From an uncultured Pseudomonadota bacterium (lineage in GTDB: Bacteria; Myxococcota_A; UBA796; GCA-2862545), in assembly GCA_937891875.1 (NCBI GenBank), contig CALATR010000424.1:1-7909 (forward strand): a stretch of DNA of 7,909 bases, written 5' to 3'. The notes under the pieces were generated by a model. That model saw only the letters and a list, made by a program, of their open reading frames with translations, did not search any database and was not told where the DNA came from. Made by a program: the position numbers and the translations under genes. Below, piece after piece: positions 1 to 5,792 of the stretch. Each line of letters starts with the position of its first letter. Within the stretch, counting starts at the first letter, position 1.

Positions 1-1
1 A

Positions 2-19
2 CCGCGGCAAACGCCGCGG
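2..19. other. GC-rich hairpin at the left edge
   Basis: CCGCGGC (2-8) and GCCGCGG (13-19) form a perfect 7-bp stem around the loop AAAC. It could be the terminator stem of a gene lying left of the window, but there is no T-tract on either side, so its role is uncertain. The rest of 1-239 contains no ORF with a ribosome binding site or a recognisable product. Confidence 0.4.
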
Positions 20-156
20 CCCGCCTACCCTACTGGTGAGGGTGCGGCTCGACGCGCGCAGATCACCCAGCCCCCATCGGGCCGGCGCTCACTCGGTGCG
101 CGATTCCTTCGGATGAACAAAGCGTTTAGAGGAACCGGATCGCGTGGGGAGGAGAG

Positions 157-202
157 CCTCGAACGGACGCAGGTTTCTGTCGTTGAGTCTGGACGTTCGA
201 GG
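157..202 (-). terminator. Possible terminator stem-loop downstream of the small membrane protein gene
   Basis: CCTCGAACG (157-165) and CGTTCGAGG (194-202) are perfect 9-bp inverted arms. The 28-nt interval between them contains a second, smaller stem (ACGCAG, a GTTT loop, then CTG and CGT with one bulged T). The structure lies 37 bp past the stop codon of the minus-strand gene, where a terminator would be expected. There is no poly-U run after it on the minus strand, so it would be an atypical or Rho-assisted terminator, or else an mRNA 3'-end stabiliser. Confidence 0.4.
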
Positions 203-239
203 GAGCCCGTCGCAGCGGATCACGCCGACCCTGAAGCCC

Positions 240-845
240 CTAGAATCGGCCCGAGATGCCGATCATCGGCCCGCCCATGGGCGTGCGCCCCACCGCGAGC
301 GCGACCTCGTCGGCACCCTGGCTGGAGACGACCACCGCGGCCACGGTGGGCATGACGAACAGGCTCATCATGCCCAGGGACAGGATCGGACTGCCGACGT
401 TGTCGTTGCCGATGGTGATGAGCGCACCGGTGTACGCGACCACGAGGCTGCCCCCGGTGGCGAGGCTCGCCCAGGCCAGGGTCTTGCCGAACCGCCGCGG
501 GTTGCGGACGTCCTTCCGGGCGAGCGCGTGCACCACTCCCGAGACGGCGAAGGGCAGGGCCACGAAGGAGCCGATCAGCACGGCGGCGCCCGCAGTCCCG
601 GTGCCGTCGAGGATCCCGCCGCCGTCCGCGGCCAGGGCTCCGAGCGCACCGCCGGACAGCACGACGAAGCTGGTGCCCAGGCCCGCGGCCACCTGACCGA
701 CCTCGCGCCAGCCCCGCTCTTCGGGTTTGTCGGCGGCTTCTGCGCGATCCGGCGCGAACGCCAGGGCCAGGGTGAGCGAGAGCACACACAGCCACGCCAG
801 GAACCGTCGGCTGTGGCCTCGTCGAACGCGGGATCGTCGGTCCAT
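240..845 (-). CDS. Exported, highly hydrophobic protein of unknown function (201 aa)
   Basis: I do not recognise the family. The start is the ATG at 845, chosen because GAGGAGG sits just upstream of it on the minus strand; an upstream ATG at 1064 would run deep into the divergent gene. Residues 1-37 look like a signal peptide: Arg-rich n-region, hydrophobic core at about 15-31, and a probable cut after Ala-Glu-Ala (35-37). The mature part starts with a short charged stretch, then has four glycine/alanine-rich hydrophobic segments at about 50-72, 85-108, 121-145 and 153-175. Between the second and third is a basic loop (Arg110, Lys111, Arg114, Arg117, Arg118). The chain ends in GISGRF, with a C-terminal phenylalanine. 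It is either a small polytopic inner-membrane protein or, less likely, a short outer-membrane beta protein. It stands alone, diverging from the GNAT-fold gene. The export call is fairly sure; the function is unknown. Confidence 0.75.
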   Translation of the reverse strand: MDRRSRVRRGHSRRFLAWLCVLSLTLALAFAPDRAEAADKPEERGWREVGQVAAGLGTSFVVLSGGALGALAADGGGILDGTGTAGAAVLIGSFVALPFAVSGVVHALARKDVRNPRRFGKTLAWASLATGGSLVVAYTGALITIGNDNVGSPILSLGMMSLFVMPTVAAVVVSSQGADEVALAVGRTPMGGPMIGISGRF

Positions 846-890
846 CGCTCCCTCCTCGTGATGCACAGCGTTGCACGCCCCGTGCCGCTC

Positions 891-919
891 TGGCCACGCG
901 CGGAGTCGTGCGCTACCCT
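891..919 (+). promoter_or_regulatory. Putative sigma70-like promoter for the GNAT-fold gene
   Basis: TGGCCA (891-896) and TACCCT (914-919) are separated by 17 bp and lie ahead of the ATG at 946. A start point near 926 would give a leader of about 20 nt. The -35 match is weak. The -10 resembles the TACCGT found at a similar distance from the start at 5793, which is the main support. Confidence 0.35.
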
Positions 920-945
920 CGCCGACCGCGCAGCTGGAGGCCCCC

Positions 946-2199
946 ATGGCCGTCGAGGTCCGTCCCGTCACGTTCCCCAAGGACACCGTCGCCTTCTGCA
1001 AGGTCTGGTGGCGGGTGTACCGGGATGACCCCCACTGGGTCCCGCCGCTGATCTTCGAGCGCAAGACCTTCTTCGATCCGCAGAAGAACCCCTACTACAA
1101 GATCGCCGACGTGCAGGGCTTCATCGCCTACAAGGACGGCGAGGCGGTCGGCACCATCGCCGCCTGCCACGACCGGGACTTCGAGGCGGAGATGCCCGGC
1201 GTCGGCACCTTCGGCTTCTTCGAGTTCATCGAGGACGCGGAGGTGGCGCAGGGCCTGCTGGACGCGGCCAAGGACTGGCTGCGCGGTCGGGGCCTGCAGC
1301 GCATCATGGGTCCGTTCAACTTCTCGCCCAACCACGAGTTCGCCCTGCTGGTCGACGGCTTCGACACCGACCCCATGGTCGCCAACCCGCACAACTCGGC
1401 GTACTACCCCGGGATCTACGAGCAGATCGGCCTGCAGCCGAACATGACCTGGTACGCCTACTGGCTGGACTACCAGGAGGCTCCGCCGCGGATCACCAAG
1501 ATCGCGGAGCGCATGGTCAAGCGCAAGCCGGGCATCGTGGTGCGCCGGGTGCGGCTGAAGGACTGGGACAGCGAGCTGCAGATCGTGCGGGACGTCTACA
1601 ACGACGCCTGGCACGCGAACTGGGGCCACGTCATGGTCCGGCCGGAGGAGTTCGAGCACATCGCCAAGGACATGAAGACCCTGGTCAAGGAAGACCTCTG
1701 CTACGTGGTCGAGATGGACGGCGAGGTCGCCGGCATGAGCGTGACCTTCCCCGACTACAACCAGGTCGTGAAGAAGATGAACGGTCGGCTGCTCCCCTTC
1801 GGCTGGTACCACTTCGCCTTCGGCCAGGGCCAGATCGACGCGCTGCGGGTCTTCATCCTCGGCGTCAAGCAGGAGTACCAGCACCTGCCGCTGGGCGCGC
1901 TGCTGTATGCGGAGACCTGGAAGGCGGCGTACGCCCGCAAGATCCGCGGCATCGAGGCCAGCCTCATCCTCCACGACAACGTCGGCATGCGCGGCGCCAT
2001 GGAGAAGATGGGAGCCTTCGTCTACAAGACGTACCGCACCTTCGAGGACAAGCTCACCGAGGACGCGCCGGGGGTGACCAGCAACGTCGGCGAGATCATC
2101 CCCAGCCACCCACCGGGCTGGTCGCTGACCGAGGAGGGCAAGAAGTACATCGCCGAGCGCCCCGCCCTCAAGGTCCCCAAGAAGAACGACAAGCACTGA
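946..2199 (+). CDS. Two-lobed GNAT-fold (acyl-CoA N-acyltransferase superfamily) protein, possibly YghO-like
   Basis: This is a 417-residue soluble protein, far longer than a single GNAT domain (about 150). The start is the ATG at 946, preceded by GGAGG at 936-940; an upstream in-frame ATG at 871 has no such site. The N-lobe has a GNAT-like strand (GEAVGTIAACHDRDF, 65-79) followed by FGFFE, a helix, and the conserved-looking GPFNFSPNHEFALLVDGFD (122-140). The C-lobe has YVVEMDGEVAGMSVTFPD (253-270) and ends in IEASLILHDNVGMRGAMEKMG (336-356), then a Tyr/Lys-rich strand. That last block, an Asn followed by a helix and 'mGA.vYK.YR', is typical of acetyltransferase C-termini. From memory it resembles the uncharacterised YghO family of large GNAT-like proteins; the substrate is unknown. 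The kinase gene follows after 48 bp, so the two are probably co-transcribed. Confidence 0.8.
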   Translation: MAVEVRPVTFPKDTVAFCKVWWRVYRDDPHWVPPLIFERKTFFDPQKNPYYKIADVQGFIAYKDGEAVGTIAACHDRDFEAEMPGVGTFGFFEFIEDAEVAQGLLDAAKDWLRGRGLQRIMGPFNFSPNHEFALLVDGFDTDPMVANPHNSAYYPGIYEQIGLQPNMTWYAYWLDYQEAPPRITKIAERMVKRKPGIVVRRVRLKDWDSELQIVRDVYNDAWHANWGHVMVRPEEFEHIAKDMKTLVKEDLCYVVEMDGEVAGMSVTFPDYNQVVKKMNGRLLPFGWYHFAFGQGQIDALRVFILGVKQEYQHLPLGALLYAETWKAAYARKIRGIEASLILHDNVGMRGAMEKMGAFVYKTYRTFEDKLTEDAPGVTSNVGEIIPSHPPGWSLTEEGKKYIAERPALKVPKKNDKH

Positions 2200-2247
2200 C
2201 ATCGAGGACTTCAGCCGTGGCGCGCGCGGCCGATCCACTCAAGGATC

Positions 2248-4080
2248 ATGAGCGCCCTCCGCCACCGCCTCCGACAGTTCGACCGGTGGCTGCTCCCTCC
2301 GTCGATGCACACGGAGCCGGGGCAGCCGCCGCATCCTGACGCCAACGCGGTCCGGGGCATCGCGTTTCTGTCCTGGCTGCTCAACGTCGCCGTGACCGGC
2401 CTGTTTGGAGCCCAGTGGCTCGCCCTGGGCGAGCTGCCCCGCTCCCTCGCCCTCGCGTGGTTCGTGCTCTCGCTCACGGCCTTCCTGCCGTTCCACGTCC
2501 GGCGGACCGGTGACCACCGCCTGGCCGGCGCCGTGCTGCTGACCCTGGGTCTCGTCGTCCTCGTCTTCCGCATGGTGATGACCGGCGGCGTCGAGAGCCC
2601 GAACATCGCCTGGATGCCGCTCTTTGGCGTGGTGTCGGCGCTGATCCTGCCCTGGCGATGGGTCGTGTTCGGCCAGGTCGTGCTCGGCTCGACCTACGCC
2701 ATCCTGGCGCTCGGGCCGTACTACGGGCTGCAGGTCCCGCCGCTAGCGCTGGAGCCGTACGTGTACCTGCCGTCGGTGCTCATGGCGATGGTCGTGGCGA
2801 CGGCGGTCACCGTGGTCATGGCCGGGGTCCAGAAGCGGCAGATCCTCATGCACAAGGCGGCGATGGAGGAGCTGCGGGCCACCAACGAGGAGCTCGCCCG
2901 GGCGACCGCGCGCGCCGAGGCTGCCGCCGAGGCCAAGAGCGCCTTCCTCGCCACCATGTCGCACGAGATCCGCACGCCCATGAACGGGGTGCTGGGCATG
3001 TCCCAGCTCCTCGGCCAGACCGAGCTGCAGCAGGAGCAGGGCCAGATGCTGCTGACCCTGGACCGCTCCGCCCGACACCTGCTGCGGGTCATCGACGACG
3101 TGCTCGACGTCAGCAAGCTGGACGCCGGACGCATGGCCCTGGACGTGCGCCCGTTCCGCCTCGACGTGCTGGTCGGCGAGGTGATCGACCTGCTGTCGCC
3201 CCGTGCGCGATCCCGAGGGGTCTACCTTCGGTTCGAGAGGGCAGACGGCGTTCCCGACGCGGTCGTCGGCGACGACGTGCGCCTGCGTCAGGTGCTCTTG
3301 AACCTCGTCGGCAACGCGCTCAAGTTCACCGAGCGGGGCGGCGTGACGGTGCGGGTGGACCTGCTCCGCCCAGCGGGCGCCACCGCCGATCTGCGCGTCG
3401 AGGTGGTCGACACGGGCATCGGCATGGCGGCCGACGTGCTGCCCTCGGTCTTCGAGCGCTTCACCCAGGCCGAGCCCGGCACCACCCGGCGCTTCGGGGG
3501 CACCGGGCTCGGGCTCGCGATCGTCAGCGGCCTCATCGAGGCGATGGGCGGCGAGGTGGGCGTGGACAGCGTGCTCGGCGAGGGCTCGACGTTCTGGTTC
3601 GAGGTGAGCCTGCCGGTCAGCCACGTCGAGCAGGTCGTGGATGCCGACTCGCGCACCGAGCTGCTCGATCTCGGCGACGATCTCGGTCAGCTCCGGGTGC
3701 TGGTGGTCGACGACAACCCGGTCAACCGCGCGGTCGCGTCTTCGATGCTGCGCAAGCTGGGCCACGACCCGGTCGTAGCGGAGGACGGGCGGGCTGCGCT
3801 CGACCTGATCGATGCCGAAGAAGGTAGGTTTGACCTGATCTTCCTCGACCTCGAGATGCCGCGGCTCGACGGCTACCAGACCGCCCGGGCGCTGCGGGAC
3901 TGCGTGTCCTGTGCCCAGGTGCCGATCATCGCGCTGACTGCCCACGCCATGCAGGAGCACGTGCAGCGAGCCCTGGCCGCGGGCATGGATGATCACCTGG
4001 CCAAGCCCCTGCTACTGGATGCCCTGCAGCACGTGCTGCTCCGCTGGGGCCGGCCCCGGACGACCGCCCGCTCGGCCTGA
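2248..4080 (+). CDS. Membrane hybrid sensor histidine kinase (six-helix sensor, HisKA, HATPase, REC)
   Basis: This 610-residue hybrid kinase autophosphorylates on a histidine and passes the phosphate to its own receiver. Six hydrophobic segments (about 37-58, 66-84, 92-112, 121-136, 138-157, 171-194) form the sensor; I cannot assign it to a named MASE or 7TM class. A short coiled coil (203-230) leads to the H-box MSHEIRTPMNG with His239. The ATPase domain has the N-box around Asn351 and Asn355, G1 DTGIGM (388-393), F-box FERFTQAE (402-409) and G2 GGTGLGL (417-423). The receiver (about 482-598) has Asp488/Asp489, phospho-acceptor Asp534, Thr564 and Lys586, so every catalytic position is present. 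No HPt domain follows, so onward transfer would need a separate HPt protein. The start ATG has AAGGA at 2241-2245, unusually close to it; Met20 is an alternative. A Cys-x-x-Cys pair (552, 555) lies in the receiver. The gene is in the same frame as its upstream neighbour. Confidence 0.93.
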   Translation: MSALRHRLRQFDRWLLPPSMHTEPGQPPHPDANAVRGIAFLSWLLNVAVTGLFGAQWLALGELPRSLALAWFVLSLTAFLPFHVRRTGDHRLAGAVLLTLGLVVLVFRMVMTGGVESPNIAWMPLFGVVSALILPWRWVVFGQVVLGSTYAILALGPYYGLQVPPLALEPYVYLPSVLMAMVVATAVTVVMAGVQKRQILMHKAAMEELRATNEELARATARAEAAAEAKSAFLATMSHEIRTPMNGVLGMSQLLGQTELQQEQGQMLLTLDRSARHLLRVIDDVLDVSKLDAGRMALDVRPFRLDVLVGEVIDLLSPRARSRGVYLRFERADGVPDAVVGDDVRLRQVLLNLVGNALKFTERGGVTVRVDLLRPAGATADLRVEVVDTGIGMAADVLPSVFERFTQAEPGTTRRFGGTGLGLAIVSGLIEAMGGEVGVDSVLGEGSTFWFEVSLPVSHVEQVVDADSRTELLDLGDDLGQLRVLVVDDNPVNRAVASSMLRKLGHDPVVAEDGRAALDLIDAEEGRFDLIFLDLEMPRLDGYQTARALRDCVSCAQVPIIALTAHAMQEHVQRALAAGMDDHLAKPLLLDALQHVLLRWGRPRTTARSA

Positions 4081-4100
4081 GGCGGAACCGTACGCTCGGA

Positions 4101-4129
4101 TCCCACTTCCTGGGACAGTGCATCCCAGG
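4101..4129 (+). other. Two mutually exclusive hairpins between the kinase and GST genes
   Basis: CCTGGGA (4109-4115) and TCCCAGG (4123-4129) form a perfect 7-bp stem with a 7-nt loop. An upstream TCCCA (4101-4105) can instead pair with TGGGA (4111-4115) across a 5-nt loop. The structure begins 20 bp after the kinase stop. It could be a terminator without a T-tract, a leader switch for the GST gene, or an operator, since it is palindromic as DNA. Confidence 0.4.
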
Positions 4130-4192
4130 GGTGTCCGCGCGCGCTGGCGTGATCATCCCTTTCCTCCGTGAACGCGACACTCCGGAGGCAGC

Positions 4193-4894
4193 ATGTCCAT
4201 CTTCCCGTCCCGCTGGGCCCCCGCCCACCCCGATCGCCTGCAGCTCTACACCATGAACACGCCCAACGGGCAGAAGGCGAGCATCGCGCTCGAGGAGCTG
4301 GGCCTGCCCTACGAGGCCCACCGGATCGACATCCTGGCTGGCGACCAACACGACCCCGAGTACGCGCGCATCTCTCCCAACGAGAAGATCCCCGCCCTGC
4401 TCGACCCCAACGGCCCGAACGGCGAGCCGGTGACCCTCATGGAGTCGGCCGCGATCCTGCTCTATCTGGCGGAGAAGGCCGATGGTGCGCTGATCCCCGC
4501 CGGTCCGACCGGGCGCTGGCAGGTGCTGCAGTGGCTGCTCTTCCAGGTCGGCCACGTCGGCCCGATGTTCGGGCAGTTCGGCCACTTCTACAAGTTCGCC
4601 AAGGGTCGCACCGACTCCTACGGCGAGGAGCGCTACGGCAAGGAGGTCACCCGCCTGCTGGGCGTGCTCGACCGCCAGCTCGAGGGCAAGGACTGGCTGC
4701 TCGGCGACTTCAGCCTCGCGGACATCCAGATCGTCCCCTGGATCGACGGGCTCGCCTTCTACGAGGGGCAGGAGTACGTCGGCTACCATGACTTCGACAA
4801 CGTGGTGGCCTGGTCCGAGCGCTTCAACGCCCGCCCCGCGGTGACGCGCGGCAAGCACGTCGGCTCGGCGGAGTGGGCGAAGGAGAAGGCATGA
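4193..4894 (+). CDS. Nu-class glutathione S-transferase (YfcG/YghU-like)
   Basis: This 233-residue cytoplasmic protein binds glutathione. Nu-class relatives in E. coli act as glutathione-dependent disulfide-bond or peroxide reductases. The thioredoxin-fold N-domain starts at RLQLYT (15-20) and carries the signature TPNGQK (23-28), where the Thr and Asn bind glutathione in YfcG. It then has ISPNEKIPALLDP (60-72) with the cis-proline Pro67, and the ES pair Glu84-Ser85 that holds the gamma-glutamyl group. The all-helical domain has FQVGHVGPMFGQFGHFY (117-133), close to the equivalent stretch of both E. coli proteins, the N-cap motif SLADI (174-178), and RPAVTRG (214-220) near the end as in YghU. 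There is no cysteine anywhere, as expected for a class that does not use a catalytic Cys. Length lies between YfcG and YghU. GGAGG at 4184-4188 fixes the start. Its stop overlaps the next start (ATGA), implying translational coupling to the MBL hydrolase. Confidence 0.9.
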   Translation: MSIFPSRWAPAHPDRLQLYTMNTPNGQKASIALEELGLPYEAHRIDILAGDQHDPEYARISPNEKIPALLDPNGPNGEPVTLMESAAILLYLAEKADGALIPAGPTGRWQVLQWLLFQVGHVGPMFGQFGHFYKFAKGRTDSYGEERYGKEVTRLLGVLDRQLEGKDWLLGDFSLADIQIVPWIDGLAFYEGQEYVGYHDFDNVVAWSERFNARPAVTRGKHVGSAEWAKEKA

Positions 4895-5664
4895 AGCCCT
4901 GGCTGCGAAACACCCTGCTCGGCGTCGGCGGCGTGGTGCTGGTCGTGATCGTCGCCCTGGTCGGGCTCGTCGGCTGGGTGATCTCCTCCATGCCGTCGTC
5001 CCAGGGCGCTCGGGTCGAGATCCGCGAGGGGCTGGTCGGCGTCGACACCGGCGGCAGCTACGCCTGGATCGTGCAGACCGAGGGCGGCGCCGTGCTGGTC
5101 GACGCGGGCATGGACCCCGAAGCGACGGCCCTCAAGGCGGAGCTTGCTGCGATGGGCCTGTCGCCCGACGACGTGCACACGGTGCTGCTGACCCACGCCC
5201 ATGGCGACCACACCGCCGGCCTCGGCCAGTTCCCCCACGCGACGCTCGTGCACGGACCCAACGAAGCGGGCCTGCTGTACGGCACCGACGTCGTGCTGGG
5301 CCCGGCCCCCGCGCTCATGGCTGGCATGATGAGCGAGCCGGTCCTGCCCGCCGAGGTCGTCGAGGCCAGCGATGGCCAGATCCTCGACCTCGACGGCGAG
5401 CAGGTCACGGTGGTCGCCACCCCCGGGCACACCCTCGGCAGCGCCACCTACCACTGGGGAGACGTGATCTTCGTCGGTGACGCCGTGTTCAACGCGGGAG
5501 ACGACGTGATGGTCTCGCCGTCCTTCCTCAACAGCGACGACGCCGCTGCCCAGCGCTCCGCGCGCCGCCTCGGTCCGCTCGACGCGGAGTGGATGGCCGA
5601 TGGTCACGCCGGGCGCACCCAGGGCGTCGATCCCATGCTGGACGCGCTCGCCGCGGGGTCGTGA
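4891..5664 (+). CDS. Membrane-anchored metallo-beta-lactamase-fold hydrolase
   Basis: This 257-residue protein has one N-terminal transmembrane helix (about 8-32) preceded by Lys2 and Arg6. By the positive-inside rule the catalytic domain should face the periplasm. The dinuclear zinc site is complete: HAHGDH (102-107) gives His102, His104, Asp106 and His107; TPGHT (178-182) gives His180; GDAVF (196-200) gives Asp197; and DGHAG (237-241) gives His239. The fold also covers glyoxalase II-like thioesterases, persulfide dioxygenases, lactonases and others. Nothing here fixes the substrate, and a true antibiotic beta-lactamase is not implied. The start is the ATG at 4891, with AAGGAG at 4880-4885; an in-frame GTG at 4873 lies inside the GST gene. 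The overlap with the GST gene suggests a joint job, perhaps hydrolysing a glutathione thioester or a related electrophile product, although the two proteins would lie on opposite sides of the membrane. Confidence 0.9.
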   Translation: MKPWLRNTLLGVGGVVLVVIVALVGLVGWVISSMPSSQGARVEIREGLVGVDTGGSYAWIVQTEGGAVLVDAGMDPEATALKAELAAMGLSPDDVHTVLLTHAHGDHTAGLGQFPHATLVHGPNEAGLLYGTDVVLGPAPALMAGMMSEPVLPAEVVEASDGQILDLDGEQVTVVATPGHTLGSATYHWGDVIFVGDAVFNAGDDVMVSPSFLNSDDAAAQRSARRLGPLDAEWMADGHAGRTQGVDPMLDALAAGS

Positions 5665-5669
5665 GCGGG

Positions 5670-5716
5670 CAGGGGCGAGACGTCTCCTGCCGGATCCACC
5701 GGAAGTCTCGCCCCTG
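5670..5716 (+). terminator. Probable terminator hairpin after the MBL gene
   Basis: CAGGGGCGAGAC (5670-5681) and GTCTCGCCCCTG (5705-5716) are perfect 12-bp inverted arms starting 5 bp after the stop codon. The 23-nt interval contains a minor CCGG/CCGG stem (5690-5693 with 5699-5702). GAGACGTCTC (5677-5686) is also a 10-bp palindrome that could compete with the long stem. No T-tract follows, so strictly intrinsic termination is uncertain. Its position between two operon-like pairs fits a boundary element. Confidence 0.5.
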
Positions 5717-5734
5717 ACACGGTGTTGGCCACCT

Positions 5735-5769
5735 GGGACCTTGTGACCGGGTCCCCGGCTGTGTACCGT
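5735..5769 (+). promoter_or_regulatory. Putative promoter with an inverted repeat around the -35 box
   Basis: TTGTGA (5741-5746) and TACCGT (5764-5769) are 17 bp apart. They would place the start of transcription near 5776, about 17 nt before the chosen ATG at 5793. The -35 lies in the centre of an inverted repeat, GGGACC (5735-5740) and GGTCCC (5750-5755), which could be an operator for a dimeric regulator. Both matches are modest. Confidence 0.4.
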
Positions 5770-5792
5770 CCCCGTCGATGCCCGGAGGGTCC

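Noticed and set aside
157..220. TTCGA-type T-loop suggesting a tRNA
   Set aside because: The GTTCGAG at 195-201 is not flanked by a 5-bp T-stem, and no acceptor or anticodon arm can be built around it.
113..355. Plus-strand ORF starting at the left region
   Set aside because: Arg/Pro/Ala-rich composition typical of out-of-frame GC-rich DNA, no Shine-Dalgarno sequence, and it runs antisense into the real minus-strand gene.
913..2238. Minus-strand 441-codon ORF opposite the GNAT-fold gene
   Set aside because: A mirror ORF of a GC-rich gene: Val/Leu/Asp/His-rich with no domain. The plus strand has GGAGG and recognisable motifs.
4891..5664. Antibiotic-resistance beta-lactamase
   Set aside because: The metal motif is shared by the whole metallo-beta-lactamase superfamily; the membrane anchor, the GST coupling and the lack of resistance context do not support a drug-resistance role.
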